From Chaunax sp. Z400 (Eukaryota > Chordata > Actinopteri > Lophiiformes > Chaunacidae), in NCBI GenBank assembly GCA_037577475.1, contig JBAGJB010000191.1:1-64000 (forward strand): a DNA stretch of 64,000 nt, in the 5' to 3' direction. The notes under the pieces are model-generated. The model had not been told where the DNA came from. It did no database searches and was given only the letters and a program-made list of their open reading frames with translations. Positions 8,801 through 19,451 of this stretch are shown one piece after another. How positions within the stretch are numbered: the first letter of the stretch is position 1; each line of letters opens with the position of its first letter. A program made the translations under genes and the position numbers.

Positions 8801-11735
8801 CCGTAACCTGACTGGGTGTAACATTGCTCTTGGTATAATTGACTGCAAGGCCAAGCCGGTTCACATGGCTGAGGAGAGCAGCTGTGTCCCTCACAGCCTG
8901 CTCCAAAGTTGGGGAGACGATCAACCAGTTGTCCAAATACGGCAGGATTTTCACACTTCTGGCTTGTAATGGTCACTTGTAAATATTTGTGGAGCTAGGA
9001 ACAGCCCAAATGGAAGAACCTGAATTGATACACTCTTCCCATAAAGGCACAGTGGAGGAACCGTCTGTGATGTTGAGCAATGGGGACATTAAAATGTGCA
9101 TGCATCAGGTCCACTGATACAAACCAGTGCCCATGTGCTACTGTCTGGAGGACATCCGCCACGCGTAGCATGTGGAAGGGAAAAATCTTGAGGAATCAGT
9201 TCAGCCCTCTTAAGTCCAGGATAGGGTGAAACCCGCAGTCCTTCTTTGGTACTATAAAATAAATCGAGTAGAACCCCTTGAGCTGTAATCCTGGTCTACG
9301 ACCTCGATAATGCCTTTTCCAAGAAGGGTGGCGACCTCCTGGCTCAGGACGAGGGATTTTGCGGAATCCTTGACCACAGTAAGTTTGATCCCGCTAAAGA
9401 TTGGGGGCCGGCGTCGGAATTGTAGTGTGTACCCCTTGGACAGCATAGACACCACCCAAGGGTCTGTGGTCTGCTCTTCCCAGTAGCTGAGGTGCTGCTG
9501 AGAAAAGCACTCGACAGCCAGCCCAAGGTTCAGGTCCTATCCCCTTCCCCCTAGGGGCCCTGGAGGAGCAGCGATTGGGCACCGGGCCTCTTGGCACCTG
9601 AAGTAACAACCATGCCGAAGCACGATGGTGCAGGACATCTGGAGTTGAATAGCGCTGGCCTCACGACTGTAAAGTGGTTGCCACCCCCAAAGTGTACAGG
9701 TCAGCCTGTACACTGGCTGGTCCAAACGTCTGGCCTGGTACTCCTGGGAGAGAGCGGAGGGTTCGCAGACACACCTCTGACAGGGGGGACTGCACCAACC
9801 AGACCTGGCGACATGCCAGTGTTACAGTGGACCTGCCTAGCTCCCTGGCCATGAATGCAAAGGCCTGCAGCGAAGCGTCACAGAGGGTCTGGGCTGAAGA
9901 ATCCGAACCCGAATCCTTTGTGACAGAGCCAGTATCAGGTGTAACAGCGAATTGCCAACGCGTCACATACAGGCAGCAATGTTGTAAGTCCTGGTCAGGA
10001 GGTCATCTGTAATCCGGCACTGTGGCCGGGGGCAGCGCACGTCAGGCCTCAAGCCTCATCTGGGGAGACAATAAGTGCGGCAATAGGAGGCTCAACCGAG
10101 GCTAACCGGTCCAAGCCGTAGCCACCTGCATTGTGCATAGCCGTCAGAGCTCTGCTGTCACTAGTGTGATGGAAGAGAGACCTTGGGTCTGACCAGCACC
10201 TGTGGACCACCTTCTTCGTTTAACTTTCTTTAACTCTTTGTTCCAAGTTTTTCTTATATTGTTCCAAGTTTCTGTTCCTGATTTTCAGCTCATCATTCTT
10301 TAAATTCAAATCAAGTGCCAAAGACTTGACAGATTTTGTTTAATAGCCTTGTAACTAACGTTGACTGGCCATCATCAATTTTTGCATGACTTTTTAACAA
10401 GTTTGTTGAGACAACCGAACTATCCACGTCCAACTCCGAATATCAACATCCCAGCCATTACTGAATCGGCAGTGAGTCTGATCACCAGCCGACTTACCAA
10501 ACCTCAGCGCCAGGTTCCGCTCTTCACCCGGGTCAGCCAAGTGACCCTGCACCTCCTAACCTAACGACGCTGCTGAGAATCTCCCTTCACTACAGTGTCC
10601 AGCAAGCTCCGCTGTGTCGGACGCTGTGCCCCGGGAGAAATCACAACGGCCCAGAGGATCCAGTGCTGAGAGCCCAAGCCAGTGCATTCACAGCATGTTT
10701 GTACAGAGTTGGTGTCGAAATTTTAACCCTAAAATTAGGATAAGCAGGTTATTACATTCAATAGTTGTTCTGTTTTGTTCATCCATACGTCTCTTTTCCC
10801 ACCAGTCAGCTCATATTGATCTTAAAGTCTTTTAGATAATCATCTCACTTAACCATAGATTGTGAATGTGTTTTTCTTCTATACATTTAATCTTTGTTTA
10901 TGATAAACAGTAGTAAATTCCATTCATTATTACGTTGTTGTCGACATATATTTCTTTCTTCAGAGGTACGAATCAATGTGTTGGGTAGAACTCCCTACCT
11001 TTACAGAGAATTAGACTGATTAAATATCTAATTATTTCCTTCATTTGAAGGTGGTGCCCCAAAATTATGAGTGCATAACATAACATATTTACACTACATA
11101 GTAATCAATCCGAGCAGCCAAAACACGAGCCAGTGTCCACAATTACTGCTAGCTTTAAGCGAAAACACCATAGCCACACAGCAGCAGCCTCTGGTGGACG
11201 AGGAAACACTCGAAGCACCAACCCTCGGGCTACAAAGCTACAAGCGACGAGCCGATCAAAATATGGGTAACAAATATTCACCTGCTATCATGAATCTGCA
11301 ATTGGGAGAAGATAGAAGAAACAGATCCTCTGGTGAAACCAGAAGATATAGACTCTCTCGGGTCATCCAGGGGTCACGGGTGACTTTGTTGACATAATTA
11401 CTCGACCTGCACATGTGCGAGATGGAACCATCCAGTGCTTGAAGCACCGCCTCTGGCAGTCAGACAGGATGAAGTAGAACAGGCATTTCTCAAAGAGATG
11501 GAGGGATGTAGAACAAACAGTAGAGAGCAGATCTAAGTGTAGGGAGAACATATAGTTTTATTCCAGCACCACTGATGCATGTCTTCATCGCTCTGAAGGT
11601 GTCTGCTCACCTGACAGAGGGACAGAGAGCCCTGAGCTCCATCATCACCTCCCTGGTGAAGTCAGTTACCAGCCGTCGGCTCACCACCCTGCTGTCGTCC
11701 TCCAGCTGAGTCTGGTGACGGAGCCACTGCCACAC
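5850..11735 (-). CDS. Peroxisomal malate synthase-like gene, last two exons
   Basis: Two minus-strand exons join in phase. Exon A (11735-11611) encodes VWQWLRHQTQLEDDSR followed by VTDFTREVMMEL and ends at a GTGAGC donor. Exon B (6021-5850) starts after a TTCAG acceptor, encodes AADMFLEVVLRRDFPEF, and ends SKL-stop. The WQW block and the DFPEF block are hallmarks of the malate synthase C-terminal region. That enzyme makes malate from glyoxylate and acetyl-CoA in the glyoxylate cycle. The terminal SKL is a peroxisomal targeting signal type 1. Between DFPEF and SKL lies a tail of about 35 residues, unlike the short end of bacterial enzymes as I recall them. The 5.6-kb intron holds an L1-like fragment and a DIRS element. 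I found no upstream exons in the window, so the gene is either long-range or a fragment. Confidence 0.7.
6190..6360 (+). repeat. Dispersed fish repeat fragment
   Basis: The blocks CCGCTTATCCTGT, GGAGCCTATCCCAGCTGAC and CACCCTGGACAAGTC are recognisable as a very common interspersed sequence in teleost genomes. No termini or target duplication are visible and the family is not assigned. Confidence 0.5.
6365..7094 (+). mobile_element. L1-like LINE 3' end
   Basis: The plus strand encodes the C-terminal tail of an L1/Tx1-type ORF2: a block around YKWLMRTYITPEKL, then CVWKCW across a frameshift, then LCILGIYPENF and LQVRRILKKN. These correspond to the zinc-knuckle and post-reverse-transcriptase region of the family. 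The element ends with AATAAA and a short A-run (7084-7094), as expected for a 5'-truncated LINE insertion. It sits in the intron of the malate synthase-like gene, antisense to it. Confidence 0.7.
7540..8214 (-). pseudogene. DIRS tyrosine recombinase remnant
   Basis: Minus-strand frames give IKRFLKGAQRL, LKWLSMKTAFLLAVTSAK and GEL. Downstream come CYGGCRKGAALSMQKLSHW and KCHSTRSMATSW. The last block contains the H-x-x-R signature of the recombinase catalytic core. DIRS elements use this enzyme to insert a circular intermediate without target duplication. Frameshifts separate the blocks (8214-7927, 8062-7664, 7854-7654), so no intact enzyme can be made. The catalytic tyrosine is not confidently located. 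Confidence 0.7.
8424..9480 (-). pseudogene. DIRS reverse transcriptase/RNase H remnant
   Basis: From the 9455 side, minus-strand blocks are GYTLQFRRRPPIFSGI, SQEVATLLGKGIIEVV, HPILDLRGLN (ending in a stop), FVSVDLMHAHFNVPIAQHHR, and then a 176-codon ORF. That ORF begins KILPYLDNWLIVSPTLEQAV and continues with LGLAVNYTKSNVTPSQ. This order matches the fingers-palm-thumb of DIRS reverse transcriptases. The metal-binding YLDD box reads YLDN, so the second catalytic aspartate is lost, and stops interrupt the palm. It is a non-functional copy. Confidence 0.75.
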
Positions 11736-11989
11736 CTGACGCACACACACAGACACACCTGTCATACTCTTTCATGATCCTGTCACCTGTTATTAATGAA
11801 CCTCTTTACCTGTGGAATGGACCAATCAGGTGGTTTGCTGTCCTGCTCCAAGTTTTTGGAGACATGTTGCTTAAAGAATTCAGAGTAAAATCAATGAAGC
11901 TGATGATGTAGAACTTTAGATATGTTGTCTTTGTGCTGTTTTCAATTGAATTGAATGTTAAAAAGGATTAGTACATTATCACATTCTGT

Positions 11990-12042
11990 TTTATTAATGT
12001 TTTACAGAGCATCCCAACTTTTTTGGAATCTGCGTTGTAGTG
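11990..12042. repeat. Tc1/mariner terminal fragment
   Basis: The block CCCAACTTTTTTGGAATC followed by GTTGTAG is the familiar end of a widespread vertebrate Tc1/mariner-like element. No coding part adjoins it. Confidence 0.45.
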
Positions 12043-15000
12043 ATAAAAAAATCAATTTGTAGGTTTTGGGAGACAAACTCTCCCTGAGAGCTTTGTAGTA
12101 ATTTCTTGGAAATCTTTGGGGGTTGAGAATGAGGGAGCGCATCATTACGTTTACATTACATATCAGATTTAGATGTAAATCATTGCTAATGTTGATAAAT
12201 GTTTAAAGTCGATCCTCTGTTGTACATGTGGGACGAGCTGAAGTTGGGTCATTAACCCTAAACCCACCTGAGATCTGGATATTTCTGCTGTGGCTGAATC
12301 TTCCACCTGGCCTCTGTAGAAGAAGTGGCCTAGCAACAGAACATGGTGTTAACAGTGTACACTGCCTCACTTCATCTGGTCTGCTCCTAAAGATGAAAAC
12401 AAGAACACATACATACCTGATAGCCAACTATTAATGAAGAGAACACCAACTGTGATATTATACTTCAACCCACAGAGGGTAACTCCTCCCAAAGGAACAA
12501 CAAACACATCATAATATGTTTAATCATTAGAGACGAATAGAGTGTAACCTGTTCTTTTACAGAAAGTTAACAAAGACACTAATACTTTGGCCCTCTAGCT
12601 GTTAAACTGTCCTGCTCTGTTCATTTTTCAACTCAGCTGAACACCTGGGAGATCGTAGGGAATATGTGTCCATCCGTTAGGTCCTCACCATAGGACCATC
12701 AAAGGGTTGAAGGTTTGAACCAATAAGTTACCTTCTCAAACAAAGTTACTTTCTCATTCAGGTGCTGGTATTTATCACAGATTAATTGAACATAAATCAG
12801 TACTCAGTAGTACCAATGTACTTTGGTTGGTACCCTTAAAAGTACTGTACCCAACCAGCTCCTCTGGTGTCTGGTGGAGGAGTGTGTTTGTGTAGATTCT
12901 TAGTCTACACTAAGGTGGAGGAACAAACCCAAAAACATTTTGCTGTGATTCCTCTTTTGTTTCTCCCCTATCTAAATCTTATGAGAAGAAATTTTTCATT
13001 CCCTCCTAATAACATCTACAATAAGTAAAACAGCAGCCACTTCATGTATGGTCTTGTCTGCCAAATGTGTAAACTGCAGCACAGAGGCCAAAGAGGCTGC
13101 CTGTTTGGAAATGGATGAATCTGCAACCAGTGGTTGAATCTGAATGTATTATTACCTCCACTGATGAGGTGACAGACAATGAAAGCAAGAGATGAAAAAC
13201 AAGGAGCGAGAGCTGACACAGGACAGAGCTTTAGACCCGCTCATACAGACAAGAGAGGAGAGGAAGAAAAGTCAGCAGCTCTAAATACTTAAGGAGCCAC
13301 AGCGGGGCGAGGAAGACAGACAGAGGAGACAACTGACCCATTGTCTTGTGGAGATACAACACCCAGTCGAGCAAAGCGGACAATCTCTGCAGCACAGGAC
13401 TCAGCTCTGTGGCCTCTAACAGCTCCACAGCCTTCATCCTGTTCATTAGAAGTGTTGTCTCGTCTGAGAGCCGGAGAGGAAGTGGGGTATGATATATCCA
13501 GTGAGTAAAACCTTAGTGTTTTCACACCATTTGCAACCCATCATCCTGGCAAAAAGAATGATGGCATTTTAGGCACGCTGAACTGAGGTGATTTTCATGT
13601 CATTCTGCTATTATTCTGCAAACACAGAGGTTATGGTTATTCTCCAACAGCTGAGGCATCTGTGTCCTTGGACACAAATTTTTCCCGTTCAATCAAAGTG
13701 TTTGATGACTCCTTACATAACGGCATTGCAGGCAGTATGTGCTTTTTTCTTGGGCGATTAGGAAAGTGATGCACAGTGCCTTTATGCAGTCAATACCCAG
13801 AAAGAAATGCCCATTGCTCAGCGTGAATTCAAGTCTACTCATGGCTTTCCACTGACTTTGTATGTCATTGCACTGTGCAAAACATCTGCATCGCATTTGG
13901 TTTGAATGCAGCGACATGGTAATTCCCAGTGGTGTAGCTGTCTACAACTGCAAAGCATAATTCAGGTTTATTACAGCTTGGCTATTATTTCTATATTTTT
14001 AGTCATCATATATATGATCCTTTTTTGTTAATTACTCTATTACAAAAGTCAATAATGATCTTATAATTTTACAATTATGCAAAAATTATTTGGTAATCAT
14101 GGTAGGATGTATTCACATCAGGGTATTATTTCTGATTAATAACTCAAAAACTAATAAAACTGCTGTACTCCATACTCCATACTCCAAACTCCATACTTTC
14201 TCAATTAATTAAGTCCATTATGAAGTGTTGACAGGGATTCTACAGTAAAAGAAAACCCTGAGAAACAGTTGCACAAGACACTTTTTGTTTTGCTTTTTGT
14301 TCTGTCTCTCCTTTGACTCATTATTCACAACAAAAATATTCATAACACAACATGAAAATGGTCCAATCAATGAGTCAGCTCATTTTATTTTACCTTAGCG
14401 TGAAAGAGCTGACTCTACAGCCATGTCAGTCGCTCTGTGAGGCTGTTGGTGTATTAACATCAGTCCTGAGGGATGTGATCATTAGCAGACAGCTTTAAGT
14501 ACAGGTCTGAATGCAAGCAAGATGCGTTGGGGACGCATTTGGCGCATTTCCCTCTGCAGAGTTTACCTGAATGTGTCCTGTGACGCGTTATATCACTGCA
14601 TACTTAAGTGTCCTCTGTGGGACCAGCAGACGCTGCAGCAACAGACATAACAGATTACATGCTGTCTGATATAGATGTAGTTTAAGGCAAATCTCTCTTT
14701 CCTGCCAGGGTAAGCAGCAGTTATTTAACACTAGGATTGAGCCAGGGACAAGTGTTCAGTAGGAATAATGAGCACCAGCATTAACAGAGAAAAATGTGTC
14801 AATGTCTATATTTGTGATTAAGAAAAATCCTCAGTTGTGTCCACATCCTTCTGTGTTCCTGTGTTGGCAGGAAAATGACTGCTTGTTAGAATACGCACAC
14901 ACTCACCATTGTCACAAGCAGCCACTCTGTCCAACAGCTCATGACTCTCCTCTCTTCTCTCTAAATGAGTTGCGTTGGCTCGCTTCGGCACGTTACACCT

Positions 15001-18000
15001 TGAACCCTCGCTGCCTCTACCTGTTAGATTTGGCACCTTTATACCTCAGCACCTCAATACCGTCGATCAGGGGAATGGCAAGAATACAGTCGCAAAGCTG
15101 AATGCATGTTTTCCCATATTGGCTCCTTAACTTTGTCTGTGTCTCTTTGCATTGATCAGCCAGCATCACAGTCTCAGATCATTTACAAAGTAGTAAGACC
15201 AGAGTATAGATCAACTTAAGCATATTAAATCTGCATCAAGGGAAGAGAGTGAAACTTAAATCTAAAGCTTAAAAATCTTTAACCAGTTTGGTGCAGTTGT
15301 GAAAATAGTTTTAATCTAATGAGCTTGTCATAAATGTGGCAATGTTCTAATTAGCATTAAAAGGCTGTCATCTTCAGTTCCAGTGGTTAAGTGTAGACTA
15401 AATGAGGGTTAGCAAAAGTTCAGGACACACTTAGGACTCATTTCATCCTGTCATTAACATCTCTCAGACATGCTCAGACTTTCTTGCTGTCATTGTCTGG
15501 GGCTGTCAACTGAGATATCAGCTGTTGTCATCAGCTGGTCACATCTGTCCAATAGCACAGAGACAATTTCATTGCTGACTCAACATCTTGCTGCTATTTT
15601 TATATATATATATATAATTCTCTCTGGATCTTTAGTTCATCAGTGTTGCTGTTATGCAGGCATCCGCTTCCCCATTACCAACCAGTTTTCACAGTCCCTC
15701 TTCATTATTTCTTCAGTCTCAGCAGAGTCATCAGCCACCACCACCGACAGGACCTGGACTCCATGAGGGGGACTTATCTGCCCTGAGCTGCTGATAAGAG
15801 CAGCTCATATTCAACTTTTGGTAAATCTATAAAATGTGCATAAAATGACAAATTACGCTAGTAGGGGATGGGGACATAAGAAGCACAGTGACTGGGACAC
15901 ACTTTAGCATCAGCAGAGCTGAGTGTTTGGATGCAGTCGATGGAAAACCCCACTAAACCGTGGAGAGTGCACGGCGCCAAAGCTGGGAGCTGTACTGGCT
16001 GGCAGACAGCACCCGATAGGCCGGTGCTGCTGCAGCCACAGAGCTGTTGTGTCATATCACAGTAAAACAGTTTGAGATTGGCTTGCCATGATCCACAGAG
16101 GAGAAAAGAGAGATGGAAGTGGTGGCGAGGGATGGAGAGAGAAATGGAGATAGAGCTGTAGAGTGCCTTTCATTATTTGGAAGGGGAGTCCTCCAAAGTA
16201 GACAGGGAGAGAGGGATATTTTCTGTCTTTTTTATATTCTCTCCTCACACAGTTGGCCAAGATTACAATGATTGTACAAATATTCACTATATCACTGCAA
16301 CTCACACACATACACTCTTCCAACATGTCCTGCTCCTTATCTCTCGTCCTTTGTCTTCTTCTGCGGTTTCACCTCAGGCTCTGCGTGTATGTAATCTCAT
16401 GCCTACTCTACCTTGACAAGGCAGATACACCTCCCACTCGTCCCTCGGGGTGATTAAGCCCTCATTAGAAATATGGAAGTGTCCTCCTGCTGCCCGTCTT
16501 TATTTTATAATCCAAACATCTCCTGGTGTGAGACAATATTTTTATATTATTAATATAATAATAATAATATTTTTTTTCCTTCGCTCTTTTCGTTCACTCT
16601 CTCCCAAAGCATGAAAGTTTTTTTCATTAGTTGCAATCATTAGATTGCAACTAATGATTATTTTATTATGGATTCATCTGCTTAGTATTTCCTCCATTTA
16701 TAGGTTGATTGTTTGGTTTGTAAAAGTTCAGAACATAGTAAGAAATCAACACATTCAAAATGCCTCTTATATCAAACCAATATGACTTGTGTGGACTTTT
16801 TTTTCCATCATAAACTGGGATGCAAGTGATTTGCTGAGAGAGGAATCCAAACATTGCTGTTTTGTTCTCATCAACAAATCTTTCCTGAGGTCTGACAGTG
16901 CAGTGGTTCTTCAGATTTCACTTTATTTTCTTCTGTAAGGTGGTGACTTTCAGACTGAATCAACCACTGGAGCAGGTTGTGAGTCAGTGTCAGTCTTTAA
17001 GTTGCATTCCCTGAGACAAATTGGTGGTGTTGATGGATCTTTGTGGCTGAAGAGTGCATCCAGATTACTGAGACAAATGGAGACATGATAAGAGATGTGA
17101 ATCATGACTCAGTGCTTCTAGTTTTATCTCCTGTGAGGCATCTTGCTCTTGGGCAGGGTGTCTGTAACTGGTTCACTAATCCACCCATTTCTCCGTGAGC
17201 ATTTATTGATTTCTCAAATTAGTTCCAACAAATGAGTCTTATAATTCCATATAACACAGCAGTATTTGTCAAAATTGTTAATGCTACAAACCTGGATAAA
17301 ACAACATCCTGTTTACTGGCTTTGGTGACACACCCAAATGAAATGTTGATTATAATGCAGAGTGGTGGTCCAATGCTAAGGTCAGTGACCCCTCAAGATC
17401 ACAGAAATTGCCTCTATGTCTGAAATAAAACGTTGGTATGTAGATATATGGTGAAACTTCATACTTCGGTCATAAAAAGCACAATTTGTTTGCTTATCTG
17501 CCTCACTAAGAGGAGATGGTTGAGATGGAGAAACAGCATCATATCCTATATGTAATCTATATTTGTTTCTATACCATATGAATCACTGTATAGTTGCTTT
17601 TTTGAAAGCAGGGATTTGCTAAATTGGATTAGCCGTTCTCACTGAGGATCCTTATAGCATGATTGACAGCTGATCAGCTGTGATGCGAACCCCACGCACT
17701 GAGTGGGCCGTACCCTGAGGCCAGTGGCAGCTTGGAAGAGTTGCAGGTGGCAGCTGATTGGTTAGTTGATGAAAGCTGAAGTGTGGAGATCACATTCAGT
17801 TCAGGATCGTGCGCTTCATTGGTATGAAGACACCAAGCTTTTGTTTCCTGGCTGTTGGGTTTTCTTGTTTCCTTCTTTGGTGTTTTTATAGAGTTTAATT
17901 CAAAATTCTCACAGAGCCCCTAAAGTCCCATAAGTTATACTGTTGCCAAAATATGCTACGGTTAAGTCAGTATGTTAATATGTGAAATTTAGCACATTTG

Positions 18001-18397
18001 TCTGTGTGATATTCATGCAGATTACATCCAACAGGACAGGTCTATTTACACCTTATATTGTATCATGTAACACTGAAATGGTAATCTTAGCTATAGGAAG
18101 TGTTTGAATGATAACGTTAGCTGCTGTCTGACGAGCTAATGGGTTATCAAATATATTTTTTAACTTTGAAATATCCTTCCAGACTTTCACTTTACCTCTG
18201 TTTACAATTGCTGATCAGTGGAGATGAAAATATAACAATTTATTAGATTCCCTACATTTATATAACTTGCAGCCTGAAACACAGCAGTATAATGTCATGG
18301 TCTATTTACGTAGGATTGTCATTAAGAGTAGTATTTCAGTATCATCATTAATACTGTGTTTATAGAAGTATATTCATTAGATTTTAATTGTGTAACC
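12043..18397. other. Gene-poor intergenic region
   Basis: About 6.3 kb with no recognisable exon set. ORFs at 13231-13525 (minus, two overlapping frames), 13693-13917 (minus), 14796-15101 (plus) and 15858-16055 (minus) lack known motifs and paired splice sites. A short TA repeat lies at 15602-15616 and a perfect hairpin at 16624-16657 (listed separately). No upstream malate synthase exon was found. Confidence 0.5.
16624..16657. repeat. Perfect 15-bp inverted repeat with 4-bp loop
   Basis: TCATTAGTTGCAATC, then ATTA, then its exact reverse complement ending at 16657. The arms contain TTGCAAT-type sequence resembling C/EBP half-sites and ATTA homeodomain cores. Whether it is functional is unknown. 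It sits in A/T-rich intergenic DNA. Confidence 0.9.
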
Positions 18398-18725
18398 CAG
18401 AGGCAGATCTAGGATTTTTTTCTCCAGCTCAGGGGTCACAAAGGGGCCACATTTTACACAGAGGGGCCAAGTATATGTCCAACATCCATTCACATTTTCT
18501 TATTCAGTAAGATCTATATACATTTCATTCCTTGTTTGCCATAAACCCCATAGCTTTGGGAAAAGACTCACATAATTAGGTATAAAGTTTAGGATCAAAA
18601 AAGATCAAAAAAGCTTAGGAAATAAAAATTCTTAATTTTCCTACTGAAAAAACATAATAGATAATAAACTTTTTTTTTCAGCTGTGGCCAGTGCTCCTCT
18701 GGCCCCACCCCTGGATCCACCCATG
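18398..18725. mobile_element. Short non-autonomous hAT element (MITE)
   Basis: A 328-bp segment starts CAGAGGCAGATCTAGG and ends with the imperfect complement, CCTGGATCCACCCATG. It is flanked by 8-bp sequences GTGTAACC and GTACAACC that match at six of eight positions. Terminal CA...TG, short inverted repeats and an 8-bp target duplication are the hAT signature. There is no coding capacity. Confidence 0.6.
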
Positions 18726-18733
18726 GTACAACC

Positions 18734-19402
18734 TGATTTAGTAAATAACTACTTTGACACCAGCTTCCTGTTATTAAGAACATAATAAAGACGACAAACC
18801 TGGTGATAGAATAACAAATCGCTTGTGGTGCCATTAATTTATTCTAAAATTAAAATCCAAATTTACTTTGATAATATCTTCTGACTCCTTCATTGGTCTA
18901 AGAAAGTTTTCCATTAGTAACCCACTGCTTCATGGAGTAGTGTCATCAGGAGAGCACAACATTGCTCAATGTTGTTTGTGTTATTGCCATTATCCCTCCA
19001 GAGTGGCGACTCCACAGACGGCTACAGAATAAGTGTGTTGTCGTCAGTCTGGGCCTTAATTGAAGTTCCAGAATGAAAACAGCCCGTCAGGTCACATGTG
19101 GTGTAACGAAAACAAAATGACTAAGCAGGCGCTGTTTAATATACAGGTGTCACGCCGCTGTGGTAAGTCAGAGTGTCGCCCAGGCGGGTGGGATGGCAGG
19201 GGGAGTGGAGGAGGGGGCGGGTGTTCTCTGGTGCATAAAGGGGTAATAAAGGGTAAGAGATGCGGTATGGTTGTGACCCCTGTCAATCTGCTGCATGTTA
19301 GGGACAGACGACTGCTGGATGGGGGTCAAGCTGTTAACCTTAGTCAACTTCTGTTAAGCCTGAGTTATTTACTGAGTTTTAAATCATGCAGCCCTCGGCA
19401 TA

Positions 19403-19451
<49 letters not shown>

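Larger units (their letters stand above)
7171..11476 (-). mobile_element. DIRS-type retrotransposon with inverted termini
   Basis: About 110 bp at 7222-7333 recur in inverted orientation at 11319-11435. Shared blocks include GGATGGTTCCATCTCGC, AAAGTCACCCGTGACCCCTG and GACCCGAGAGAGTCTATATC. A second block, GGTGCTTCAAGCACTGGATG, is present near both ends. Between them, minus-strand remnants of a DIRS reverse transcriptase and a tyrosine recombinase are visible. Inverted termini plus a tyrosine recombinase instead of a DDE integrase define DIRS elements. The reading frames are broken. The segment 10205-11270 shows no recognisable coding and may be a nested or highly decayed part. The element lies in the malate synthase-like intron, in the same orientation. 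Confidence 0.8.

Noticed and set aside
13231..13525. Two overlapping minus-strand ORFs that look moderately coding
   Set aside because: The two frames are equally plausible, no domain is recognised, and they do not fit malate synthase or any neighbour.
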